Below, in pieces: positions 44,868 to 53,344 of a stretch of 64,000 nt of DNA; position 1 is the stretch's first letter, and each line of letters starts with the position of its first letter. Source of the stretch: Leptospira levettii. Lineage in GTDB: Bacteria > Spirochaetota > Leptospiria > Leptospirales > Leptospiraceae. Made by a program: the position numbers and the translations under genes. The DNA lies in assembly GCF_002812085.1 (NCBI RefSeq), contig NZ_NPDM01000006.1:112371-176370 (forward strand), read 5' to 3'. The notes beneath the pieces are model-generated. The model was not told the origin of the DNA and did no database searches. It saw only the letters and a list, made by a program, of their open reading frames with translations.

Positions 44868-46088
44868 ATGCCCAAATATGAATCCATTATTTTTTTTGTA
44901 GAGACTCCATTTACAGATAGGGATGAAAAACGTTTTGGGATTAAGGAACTAAGTAATCAGGGATTTCAAGTTGAGGTTTTTCAGTTAGAAGATATATTTC
45001 ATAAACGAAAATACGAGGCCTCAAAACAGGGGAACCAAAAAGAGTATATTACATACTTCTCTACAATAAAAGAATTAGAGAATGCTCTAAGGATAAGAAG
45101 CAAAAAAGTCCTGGTTATTTTGTTAACTGGTTACCATCAAAATTTATTGAAATTGATGCTTAGACTTGGCATCAACTATGCGATACATTGTACGAATAAA
45201 ATTCCGTCTCCTTCAGAAATTGATAGTGAAAGTAAATATTTTAAGATTAAACAAAAGCTTTTTGAAGAAGGATTTTCTTCGCTGTTGAAATCAATTGGGC
45301 GTGCTCTGCTAAAGTCTTTAGAAGCATTGACTAGAAAAACTCCCTTGGCTCCAACATATGTGATTGCAGGTGGAAGTCGATCAATTGAACATTTAACAAA
45401 GGAAACTCTAGATTCCACGAAAATAATTTGGGCGCACAGTTTGGATTTTGATTTGTTTTTGCAATCGAAACAAACCAGTCACAATTCATTTCCCTTTTAT
45501 GATATTTATGGAAACTTAGTAGAACAAATTTACTTTAATAACTATATTGTATTCTTGGATGAGTATTCTCCCTACCATCCCGATAATGATTTTTTTTTGA
45601 TACCACATGCAGATAAAAAAGAGACTTATTATCCAAGGTTAGAAAGGTTCTTTCATTATCTTGAGAAAAAATACAATGCGAAGGTGGTGATTGCTGCCCA
45701 CCCAAGATCGGAATATCAAACTAAGGAACATTTTAAATCATTCGCAATCATTAAAGATCGGACTTTGGACCTAATCAAAAACTCCCACTTTGCTCTGATT
45801 CATTCTAGTACAAGCATTAACTTCATAAATCTCTTCGAAAAAGAGGCAATTTTCTTTAATACCTCTTCCATGCGATGGGTATACAAGAAGGCAACGAGCG
45901 TTTTTGCTAAATGGCATGGGAAAGTTCCTGTAGAAGTGGATATAAATACTGATTTTGGACAAATTGATTTCGATAAAATATTGAATACTAAGATGAATTT
46001 CTGTGACTACCGAAATTTGTACATTAAGAAAGTAGACTCAAAGTTGGATTTCTCTTGGAATATAATTGCTGAAGCGATTCGAAAATAA
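44868..46088 (+). CDS. Orphan surface-glycan protein, putative sialyltransferase-like transferase (2 of 3)
   Basis: A 406-residue protein without a confident family. It has an acidic segment IVFLDEYSPYHPDND (about 224-238), then VVIAAHPRSEY with His-Pro at residues 278-279, then FALIHSSTSINFINLF with a Ser-Ser-Thr-Ser run from about 313. An acidic motif, an HP motif and an S/T pair in this order recall bacterial sialyltransferases of the GT52/GT38 type; the likeness is motif-level only. It closes the legionaminic-type module and precedes a 187-base gap. The start ATG lies nine bases after the KdnA-like gene. Confidence 0.55.
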   Translation: MPKYESIIFFVETPFTDRDEKRFGIKELSNQGFQVEVFQLEDIFHKRKYEASKQGNQKEYITYFSTIKELENALRIRSKKVLVILLTGYHQNLLKLMLRLGINYAIHCTNKIPSPSEIDSESKYFKIKQKLFEEGFSSLLKSIGRALLKSLEALTRKTPLAPTYVIAGGSRSIEHLTKETLDSTKIIWAHSLDFDLFLQSKQTSHNSFPFYDIYGNLVEQIYFNNYIVFLDEYSPYHPDNDFFLIPHADKKETYYPRLERFFHYLEKKYNAKVVIAAHPRSEYQTKEHFKSFAIIKDRTLDLIKNSHFALIHSSTSINFINLFEKEAIFFNTSSMRWVYKKATSVFAKWHGKVPVEVDINTDFGQIDFDKILNTKMNFCDYRNLYIKKVDSKLDFSWNIIAEAIRK

Positions 46089-46145
46089 TATGATTCGTAT
46101 TTCAGATTATCTGATTTTGCTGCGTTTAACTATTAAACACTAGTC

Positions 46146-46176
46146 TTGACATTTCTGAATGTAGCGAAACCATAGA
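46146..46176 (+). promoter_or_regulatory. Possible sigma-70 promoter before the aldolase cassette
   Basis: A perfect -35 hexamer TTGACA (46146-46151) lies in the 187-base gap before the aldolase cassette, 125 bases before its first ATG. The -10 is weak: CATAGA at 19-base spacing is the best match. The gap is the longest so far in the glycan locus, which supports a separate transcription start. Confidence 0.3.
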
Positions 46177-46275
46177 AAAAATAGTGATAGGAAAACAGTC
46201 GTAGAATTGAATGTTCGAATTTGAAACAGCTTGAAAGATTTAACTTGTTGGTATGTAGTTTTTTAGAAGGAATAA

Positions 46276-47808
46276 ATGAAGATACTGGACTGTACATTAC
46301 GAGATGGTGGTTACTACACCAATTGGGATTTTGATAATGATTTAGTTAAAGTCTATTTCGAATCCTTTAACCATTTGCCAATCGATTTTCTTGAAATTGG
46401 TTATAAAGCATTTGCTGAAAATTACTATAAAGGTGAATTTTACTACCTTCCACTTTTTCTGATTAAGAAAATCAAGTCAATCAGTAACAAGAATCTAGCA
46501 ATTCTGCTGAATGGGAAGGATCTTTTTGAATCTAATATTGAGGCCTTATTGCTACCTTGTGTGGGTTTGATAGATTTAGTAAGAGTAGCAATTGATCCAA
46601 AAGATCTGAAAAAATCAATAACATTAATTAAGAGTATTAAATCATTAGGATTTAAAGTCGCTTTGAATGTGATGTATATGTCAAAGTGGAAAACGATGAA
46701 TTCATTTATGACAGATTTACCACTAGTAAATGAATCTTGCGATTTTTTCTATATGGTTGATTCTTATGGTAGTGTATACCCAGAAGATGTAAAAGAGATT
46801 ACTCAATCTGTTAAATCAATATTAAATATACCGCTCGGTTTCCATGGTCACAATAATTTAGAGATGGCTCTTATAAACTCCCTAACAGCTCTTGAATATG
46901 GTGTTGAAATTATAGATTCTACTGTTACCGGAATGGGTAGAGGTGCTGGAAATTTAAAGACGGAGTTGATTTTAACACACCTTTCATCCAAAGGTTTATT
47001 AGAATTTGATTTTAATTATCTATCCAATTTGGTCGATAAGTTTAGTCAATTACAGAAACTCCACAATTGGGGGACAAATTTACCTTACATGGTCTCTGGT
47101 AGTAATTCTTTACCACAGAAAGATGTGATGGAATGGATAACTAAGAGATTCTATTCTTTAAACTCTATTGTTGAAGCCTTACAAAATCAAAAAGGCAACT
47201 TACTTGATAAACCAAACGTCGAAAGATTTAAACCAGAAAATAAATTTGAAAATGTCTTATTGATTGGTGGAGGAAATTCGGTTCAACAACATTTTGAAGC
47301 TATAAGATCATTTATTTATGCAAACAAGAGTTCGATGAGTATCGTACATGCCAGCTCAACAAATGCATACTTATTCAAAGATTTAGATTTCATACCACAA
47401 TACTTTTGTCTTGTTGGAAATGAGGGACATAGATTGGAAAGAGTTTACGACAATGCTCCTTTCAAGGGAATTTGCATTCTACCGCCACCTCCTAGAAAGT
47501 TAGGCATATACAAACCCGAGATTGCAAAAGATAAAATTTTTGAAATTGAGCAATCTACAATAAATCACCCGATAAATGATACACATACTATTTTGGCATT
47601 TGAAATTTCATCAATTTTGGAAGCAAAAAATGTATATTTAGTAGGTTATGATGGATATCCAAAAGAAAGTATAACTTCCAAAATGCACGAGATGTTTATT
47701 GAGAATCAAAATATTTTCAATCTAGTCAAAAATCGATTCAAATTAATTTCGCTACTTCCTACATTGTATGATGTAAAAATTACCTCTCTCTATTCTTTGA
47801 TTGAATAA
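46276..47808 (+). CDS. HMGL-like DRE-TIM aldolase with extra C-terminal domain
   Basis: A 510-residue two-part protein. Residues 1-300 are a DRE-TIM metallolyase barrel like 4-hydroxy-2-oxovalerate aldolase: DCTLRDGGYYTNWDF at 4-18 gives the catalytic Arg-Asp, and GFHGHNN gives metal ligands His190 and His192; DSTVTGMGRGAGN is also conserved. From about residue 325 a second Rossmann-like domain starts NVLLIGGGNSVQQH and contains VYLVGYDGYPKES; it loosely recalls MptE/DUF115-type proteins. The ATG has AGAAGGA at ideal spacing, one of the strongest ribosome sites in the locus. First gene of a six-gene cassette; it probably makes or breaks a C-C bond next to a 2-keto acid. The exact reaction is unknown. 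Confidence 0.78.
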   Translation: MKILDCTLRDGGYYTNWDFDNDLVKVYFESFNHLPIDFLEIGYKAFAENYYKGEFYYLPLFLIKKIKSISNKNLAILLNGKDLFESNIEALLLPCVGLIDLVRVAIDPKDLKKSITLIKSIKSLGFKVALNVMYMSKWKTMNSFMTDLPLVNESCDFFYMVDSYGSVYPEDVKEITQSVKSILNIPLGFHGHNNLEMALINSLTALEYGVEIIDSTVTGMGRGAGNLKTELILTHLSSKGLLEFDFNYLSNLVDKFSQLQKLHNWGTNLPYMVSGSNSLPQKDVMEWITKRFYSLNSIVEALQNQKGNLLDKPNVERFKPENKFENVLLIGGGNSVQQHFEAIRSFIYANKSSMSIVHASSTNAYLFKDLDFIPQYFCLVGNEGHRLERVYDNAPFKGICILPPPPRKLGIYKPEIAKDKIFEIEQSTINHPINDTHTILAFEISSILEAKNVYLVGYDGYPKESITSKMHEMFIENQNIFNLVKNRFKLISLLPTLYDVKITSLYSLIE

Positions 47809-48579
47809 ATGAATAAATTAGAAAAATTTAAATATAAATGCATAAGCGAAAATACTCTAGGGTATTTCTCAAAAACGACAGACAGCAGTTTAATTGAAGC
47901 TTCAATTTACTCAGGTTTCGACTTTGTTATTATTGATATGGAACATGGGCCTATTCAAACTGAGATGTTAAAACATCACTTAATGGCAACAAGTAGAAGT
48001 GAGCTAATTTCAATTGTAAGGGTAGATTCATTTGACTCCAGTTTAATTGGAAAAGTCCTTGATTTAGGTGCGGATGGAATTCAAATACCTTCAGTAACTA
48101 GTGTTGATCAAGTTTTGGAAGTGATAAAACTATCTAAATTTTATCCAATCGGTGAAAGGGGAGTATGTCGGTTCGTGCGAGCGGCAGAATATTCAAACCA
48201 AGATAGGAATGTGTATTTTCAAAAATCGAACGATTCGATCATTGTAATTCAATTAGAAGGTAAAGAAGGAATTGAAAATTTCGATGAAATAGTTCAAATA
48301 CAAGGTGTAGATATAATATTCGTAGGTCCTTATGATTTATCCCAATCACTCGGGATTCCTGGACAAATTGAACATCCGATCATTATCGAAAAAATAACTG
48401 AATTACAATTAAAAGCAAAAGCAAAAGGAATAGCCTTAGGTACTTTTTGCGACACTCCGCACATGTTAAAGCATTGGAGAAATTTAAATCTAGGTTATTT
48501 AGCTTATTCTGTAGATATAGCAATATTTATGGAAAAGCTTAAAGAAATCAATTCCTTGAGGATAAAGAAAGATCTATGA
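47809..48579 (+). CDS. HpcH/HpaI-family class II aldolase
   Basis: A 256-residue metal-dependent pyruvate aldolase. FVIIDMEHGPIQ (catalytic His46), IVRVDSFD, DGIQIPSVTSVDQV, VIQLEGKEGIENF (metal Glu) and IIFVGPYDLSQSLGIPGQ (metal Asp) match the 2-keto-3-deoxy-sugar-acid aldolase family at its normal length. It begins immediately after the previous stop. In this cassette it could condense pyruvate, oxaloacetate or a similar keto acid with an aldehyde to give a keto-sugar acid. It overlaps the cytidylyltransferase gene at ATGA. Confidence 0.87.
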   Translation: MNKLEKFKYKCISENTLGYFSKTTDSSLIEASIYSGFDFVIIDMEHGPIQTEMLKHHLMATSRSELISIVRVDSFDSSLIGKVLDLGADGIQIPSVTSVDQVLEVIKLSKFYPIGERGVCRFVRAAEYSNQDRNVYFQKSNDSIIVIQLEGKEGIENFDEIVQIQGVDIIFVGPYDLSQSLGIPGQIEHPIIIEKITELQLKAKAKGIALGTFCDTPHMLKHWRNLNLGYLAYSVDIAIFMEKLKEINSLRIKKDL

Positions 48580-49292
48580 GAGTAACCGCATTATTGACTG
48601 GAAGAGGAAATAATTCTCTCAAGGATAAAAATGTTCTCCCAGTCTTCGGGAAACCATTATTGTATTACCCTGCTACAGAAGCTAAGAAAGCTGAATTAAT
48701 AAATGATTTCTTTGTTAGTAGTGATTGTGAAAAGATTTTGAGTGCTGCACATCACTTAGGTTATGAAAAAATACTCAGACCCCCTGAATATGCAACTCCA
48801 ACAGCTTTGCATTCAGATGTTATAAAACATTCATTGGAAATAATGAAGTCAATGGATCGATTTCCAGATATACTAGTTGTGTTACTAGCAAATACTGTCA
48901 TGGTTAAAAGTGAGTGGATCGTAAATTGTATAAATGAGATTTTGAATGATCCGAGTTTAACAGCTGCAGTACCGGTTTATTCGGACATGGATCATCATCC
49001 GTATCGAGCTAAGATGGTTAATAACGAAGGTAATTTGGAACCATTCTTTGATTTTTCTGGAATGGCAATATCATCAAACCGCCAAGAGTTACCAAAGTCA
49101 TATTTTTTATGCCACAATTTTTGGGTATTAAATCTACGTAGTATCAAGGAAGGAGTAGGTTACCAACCTTGGACTTTTATGGGCAATCGAGTAAAACCAT
49201 TCGAAGTTGCAAAAGCTTTTGACGTGCATACAATTGAAGATATTGAAATTTGCAAACAATGGCTCATAGAAAATAATTTGGTTCCTTCTTAA
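48576..49292 (+). CDS. Acylneuraminate cytidylyltransferase-like enzyme
   Basis: A 238-residue CMP-sugar-synthetase-type protein, the third in this window. The nucleotide loop is diverged: ALLTGRGNNSLKDKNVLPVFGKPLLYY (core TGRGNNSLKDKNV) instead of PARGGSKxIPxKN, but the Arg, Lys and Asn that contact CTP are kept. FFVSSDCEKIL, VVLLANTVMVKSEWI and FEVAKAFDVHTIEDIEICKQWL follow. It likely activates the acid produced by the cassette as a CMP derivative. It overlaps the HAD gene at TAATG. Confidence 0.82.
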   Translation: MRVTALLTGRGNNSLKDKNVLPVFGKPLLYYPATEAKKAELINDFFVSSDCEKILSAAHHLGYEKILRPPEYATPTALHSDVIKHSLEIMKSMDRFPDILVVLLANTVMVKSEWIVNCINEILNDPSLTAAVPVYSDMDHHPYRAKMVNNEGNLEPFFDFSGMAISSNRQELPKSYFLCHNFWVLNLRSIKEGVGYQPWTFMGNRVKPFEVAKAFDVHTIEDIEICKQWLIENNLVPS

Positions 49293-49930
49293 TGTTTGAA
49301 TCTTTTAGACAAATTATTTGGGACTTTGATGGGGTAATTTTGGATTCCAATCCATGGAGAACTCTTGGTTTTCGCGAAACTCTAAAGGATTATCCAGAAG
49401 AAAGTGTTCAGCAATTGATAGATTTTCATGAAGCGAATGGTGGACTTTCAAGATACGCCAAGTTTGACTATTTTTTCAAAAATATTTTAAAGATTGAGCT
49501 AGATAATGACAATTTGAATGTTTTGCTTGAGAAGTTCAGGCTTATTATGTTAAAAAATTTAATTGATGAAAATTTAATTATTAACGATAGCATTCAAGCA
49601 ATAAATTTACTAAAGGATAGGGATATGTTCATTATATCTGGCTCCGATCAGTCAGAGTTGAATTATATTTGTGAAAAACTTAATCTAAGAAAATATTTTA
49701 AAAAAATATTAGGTTCTCCTCTAACAAAGAAAGAAAATATAAAAAAATTAATTCAGGAAGAATTGATTGATCCAAGTTTATCATGTTTAATTGGTGATTC
49801 GCATAATGATTTCGAAGCGGCTACCGAATTTGGAATTCAATTTTACGGTTATAATAATGAAAAACTGAAAGGTTTAGGCAATTATATTGAATCTTTCAAT
49901 GATTTGCGGAACACTGATGGTCTAGGATAG
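49292..49930 (+). CDS. HAD-family phosphatase
   Basis: A 212-residue HAD hydrolase. The nucleophile motif is IIWDFDGVILDS (Asp11, Asp13), motif II is the Ser in FIISGSDQSEL, the Lys is in the SPLTKKENIKKL region and motif IV is LIGDSHNDFEAA. All catalytic residues are present. In a cassette with an aldolase and a CMP-sugar synthetase it is the natural candidate for dephosphorylating the keto-acid before activation, as KdsC does in Kdo synthesis; this is an analogy. Confidence 0.87.
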   Translation: MFESFRQIIWDFDGVILDSNPWRTLGFRETLKDYPEESVQQLIDFHEANGGLSRYAKFDYFFKNILKIELDNDNLNVLLEKFRLIMLKNLIDENLIINDSIQAINLLKDRDMFIISGSDQSELNYICEKLNLRKYFKKILGSPLTKKENIKKLIQEELIDPSLSCLIGDSHNDFEAATEFGIQFYGYNNEKLKGLGNYIESFNDLRNTDGLG

Positions 49931-49937
49931 GAAAAAT

Positions 49938-51122
49938 ATGAGTGAATTGAAACCCAAAGTTTATAAAAAGCATAATAGTTTTGATAACATTTCTTCGAGA
50001 ATTAAGGAAGCTGTAGAATATCAAAAAATGCGTTCTATAAGGGTATTACGAGATTATCATGATGGTAAAATTCCTATTCAGCATTCCATTAAAAATAAAG
50101 CAAATTTTACGGGAATCTTAAAAAGGGTAGAAAGCGATTTAACAAGTGAAATTAAAGATCCGTCGCATAGTCAATTTGAAATATCTCCATTTGCGGCAGA
50201 AGAAATGTATACTTACTCTGATGAAGAATTGATTCGTTTCTTTTATCATAGATATAGATATGAAATATTTCCGCAAAATTTTGAGTTAGATAATTATCCT
50301 CCCGCACTACAAATAGAACCTTCTTCTTTATGCAATTATCGATGTGTCTTTTGTTATCAGACTGATTCTAATTTTTTTAAAAAGACAAATCCATCGATGT
50401 CGATGATGTCATTTGAATTTTTTAAAGAAATCGTAGATGAAATAAATGGCGAAATAGAATTTGTAACTTTAGCTTCTCGTGGTGAGCCATTGATGGCTCC
50501 AGATATTTCAAAAATTTTAGAATATTCAAATGGAAAATTTTTAAATTTAAAACTTAATACTAATGCATCTTTACTTACAGAAAGCAAAATCCATTCATTA
50601 TTATCTGGTTCTGTAAAGACTTTGGTTTTTTCTGCCGACGCCGCAGAAGAACCGCTTTACAGTCAATTGAGAGTAAATGGAAAATTGGATAAAGTTCTTA
50701 AAAATATTGAACTATTTCGTACTATAAGAGAGAAAAGCTACCCCAATACGAAAATCATTACAAGAGTTTCAGGAGTTAAAGTTACCGAAAAGCAAGATAT
50801 GGTTTCAATGGAAAAAGTTTGGGGTGGGTTGGTTGATCAAATTGCTTTTGTAAATTACAATCCATGGGAGAATATCTATGAATCGTCAGCAAATGGGCAA
50901 ACTAAGCCTTGCTCTGATTTATATCGAAGAATGTTTGTATGGGCGGATGGTACAACAAATCCATGCGATAGTGATTACAAATCTGAACTTAATGTCGGAA
51001 AATTTCCAGACCTAAATATCAGTGAACTTTGGCAGATGAGAAAATACACTAATTTAAGAGAGGCACATAAATCGGGTAACCGACAACTAGTTCATCCATG
51101 TAAGGGTTGTGCAGTAGTTTGA
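49938..51122 (+). CDS. Radical SAM/SPASM enzyme
   Basis: A 394-residue protein. The 4Fe-4S cluster motif is CNYRCVFC (Cys132, Cys136, Cys139), followed by LASRGEPLMAPD, the GEP-type SAM motif. A C-terminal SPASM-like region holds Cys residues in KPCSDLYRR, TNPCDSDY and HPCKGCAVV, with FVWADGTTNP typical of SPASM proteins. The first 125 residues are an extra helical region. It could carry out a radical epimerisation, dehydration, amino shift or C-C step on the sugar. The start ATG has AGGAAAAAT upstream. Confidence 0.85.
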   Translation: MSELKPKVYKKHNSFDNISSRIKEAVEYQKMRSIRVLRDYHDGKIPIQHSIKNKANFTGILKRVESDLTSEIKDPSHSQFEISPFAAEEMYTYSDEELIRFFYHRYRYEIFPQNFELDNYPPALQIEPSSLCNYRCVFCYQTDSNFFKKTNPSMSMMSFEFFKEIVDEINGEIEFVTLASRGEPLMAPDISKILEYSNGKFLNLKLNTNASLLTESKIHSLLSGSVKTLVFSADAAEEPLYSQLRVNGKLDKVLKNIELFRTIREKSYPNTKIITRVSGVKVTEKQDMVSMEKVWGGLVDQIAFVNYNPWENIYESSANGQTKPCSDLYRRMFVWADGTTNPCDSDYKSELNVGKFPDLNISELWQMRKYTNLREAHKSGNRQLVHPCKGCAVV

Positions 51123-51826
51123 TTCCAACTGAAAATAGGGTGGCTCTAATCACTGGAGGGAGTTCAGATATCGGTAAGAAAATTGTCCAGAAATTCCTTG
51201 AAAATAACATCAAAGTAATTGCTCAATATAATTCGACCGATATCAATATTGAAAATAAAAACTTGAAAACTATCAAGTCTTCGTTCAATAAAAAAAAAGA
51301 TTTAGAGGATTTTGTCCAGACTGTCTTTGCTTGTGAGTCGAATATTGACTTTCTAATCAATGCAACAGGCATTATTGAAAATCGTAATTTTCTAGAATGT
51401 TCTCTGGAAGTGATGAACGAAGTATTTCAAGTGAACTTCTTTTCACATGCTTTCCTGATGCAAACTTTTTTCCCTATTATGGTTCGACAGAAATTTGGAA
51501 GGATTGTCTCATTAAGTAGTATTGGATTAAAATTTGGTGGATCAATGAATTCGGCATATTATAGCGCATCAAAATCTGCCCTAGAAGCGATAACCAGATC
51601 CTATGCAAAATTTGGAGCCCAATCGAATGTTCTTTGCAATACGATTAGAGTCGGTGTAATAGATACAAAAATTCATAAAAACAAAGATATGGCAGAGAGA
51701 TCGAAAATGATTCCAGTGAATCGATTAGGCAGACCTGAAGAAATAGCTGAAATGGTTTACTTTTTGTGTTCAGATAAAAGTGATTTTATCACTGGACAAG
51801 AATTTGCTGTAAGTGGCGGGGAATAA
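51119..51826 (+). CDS. Short-chain dehydrogenase/reductase of the aldolase cassette
   Basis: A 235-residue classical SDR. TTG 51119 overlaps the radical SAM stop as TTGA and is preferred to an earlier in-frame TTG. The cofactor motif is LITGGSSDIGKKI, NATG replaces NNAG at about residue 80, the catalytic Ser is in SLSSIG, and the Tyr/Lys pair in YYSASK. GRPEEIAEMVYFLCSDKSDFITGQ (core RPEEIAEMVYFLCSD) is the usual C-terminal block of FabG-like SDRs. It probably reduces or oxidises the sugar product of the cassette. Confidence 0.86.
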   Translation: MIPTENRVALITGGSSDIGKKIVQKFLENNIKVIAQYNSTDINIENKNLKTIKSSFNKKKDLEDFVQTVFACESNIDFLINATGIIENRNFLECSLEVMNEVFQVNFFSHAFLMQTFFPIMVRQKFGRIVSLSSIGLKFGGSMNSAYYSASKSALEAITRSYAKFGAQSNVLCNTIRVGVIDTKIHKNKDMAERSKMIPVNRLGRPEEIAEMVYFLCSDKSDFITGQEFAVSGGE

Positions 51827-51853
51827 GTTTCCATTTTAACTAAACGATAAAGA

Positions 51854-53344
51854 ATGAATTCTGATTTAATTCCTGAGTATTTGCAAAAATATTATAAACT
51901 CTTAAGTAATTTTGTAACCAATGCTTCAAAGTCTTGGTTATATTCCACTTCCTTTTTCTTCTCAAAAGTTGGAGTCTATGATGCTTATCGAAATTATAGA
52001 AGGATTGGTTATTTTTTTAAAATAAAGCAAATATTAAGATATTATGCATTTTCTTACTTAGCTTTGTTCAAGTTTGCAATCAATAAACTCATATTTTTTT
52101 TATCTAGTGTAAAGATCTCGATAAATGCAGATAAATTGGTAATTATAGACACCTATGCGATTGTAGACAATCTTGTAAAAGGTACGAAATTAGCATCTGA
52201 CTATTTTCCAAATTTGGTAGAAACTTTAAAAGTAAGAGGATTAGATTATGTAATAATACCTCGTTTTTATGGTTCAAATAATCCTTTTAGTTTTTGGAAA
52301 GTTATTAAAATTCTAAAAGAATATGAGGGCAGGGTTGTAACTGAGTTTCAATTGCTTTCCTCTTTAGATTTATTAAAACTTTTTTTCTACATAACTGTGT
52401 ATCCTTTTCTTATGCTAAATTTATTACGAAAAGTTAGATTAAGTGAGGAAGCACTTGATTCAAAATTAGTTTATTATTTTTGGTCAGATTTAAATGGATC
52501 TAATTTTTTTGGAACTGTCAGGTATCTTTTTGGGCTAAAACTTGCGAAAATAATTCCTCCTAATTCGAAGGTTATACAATGGTATGAAGGACAACCATAT
52601 GAGAAATGTTTGAATCGCGCTTTTAGATATAGTAAACTCGAAGTGAAAATATATGGGACTCAGTTTTTCATTTTTCCACCTGAGTTATTAAATTCATTCA
52701 TTGATAGTAATGAATTTCGCGAACATTTACCGGATATTATTTTGGTTAATGGCACACATTATTTGGATAAAAACACAGAAATGAGAGTCGGTCCATCTAT
52801 GCGATACTCTCGTTTGTTTAAGACTGAAATATTGGAGTCAAAATCTGAGAAAATATTAATACTCCTATCATACTTTCATGAAAGTAATATTTTCATACTA
52901 AAACTACTACAACAATTGGGGGCATATTCAGAAGAAATTTTCTCTATAAAAATGCATCCATCAACAAATATATCAGAGATTAAAGAATTTTTACCAAAAA
53001 ACTATCAAATTGTATATGATAATATTTATGACTTGTTTTCTAATCACGGCCTCGTTTTAGGAGTCTCTACAGGAGCACAAGTAGAAGCGATTGCATGTGG
53101 GTTGCCTGTTATTGTTATTTCAGAGAATGGAAAAAGTAGCTATTCTTATCTTCCTGATTTTTGTAAAGGTGTATTATGGGAAGACGCGTATGATTTAGAC
53201 TCTTTTGAATCTGCGAAAAATAAGTTATTCAATGTAGTAAGAGATAAGCAAGAACAAAGATTAAACATGATTCGCAGAGTAAGAAATGAAATGTTTACTG
53301 AACCAACCAATGAAAGAATTGTTGAAGCATTCGAACTGAATTAG
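51854..53344 (+). CDS. Orphan surface-carbohydrate protein, putative transferase (3 of 3)
   Basis: A 496-residue protein. A hydrophobic region lies at about 55-75 and another near 170-195, so it may sit at the membrane. QWYEGQPYEKCLNRAF near residue 244 recalls the E-x-Q-P-[WY]-E block of leptospiral surface-carbohydrate proteins. FSIKMHPSTN (His-Pro near 368) and LVLGVSTGAQVEAIACGLPVIV (Ser-Thr near 404; core GVSTGAQVEAIACGLP) look like the HP and S/T motifs of bacterial sialyltransferase-like GT-B enzymes. It closes the third cassette and is AT-rich. The family call is tentative. Confidence 0.55.
   Translation: MNSDLIPEYLQKYYKLLSNFVTNASKSWLYSTSFFFSKVGVYDAYRNYRRIGYFFKIKQILRYYAFSYLALFKFAINKLIFFLSSVKISINADKLVIIDTYAIVDNLVKGTKLASDYFPNLVETLKVRGLDYVIIPRFYGSNNPFSFWKVIKILKEYEGRVVTEFQLLSSLDLLKLFFYITVYPFLMLNLLRKVRLSEEALDSKLVYYFWSDLNGSNFFGTVRYLFGLKLAKIIPPNSKVIQWYEGQPYEKCLNRAFRYSKLEVKIYGTQFFIFPPELLNSFIDSNEFREHLPDIILVNGTHYLDKNTEMRVGPSMRYSRLFKTEILESKSEKILILLSYFHESNIFILKLLQQLGAYSEEIFSIKMHPSTNISEIKEFLPKNYQIVYDNIYDLFSNHGLVLGVSTGAQVEAIACGLPVIVISENGKSSYSYLPDFCKGVLWEDAYDLDSFESAKNKLFNVVRDKQEQRLNMIRRVRNEMFTEPTNERIVEAFELN

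Noticed and set aside
45590..45598. T9 and other A/T homopolymers (for example A9 near 51290) as slippage sites
   Set aside because: A and T runs of this length are common in this AT-rich DNA, so they are much weaker candidates than the C8 in pseG.
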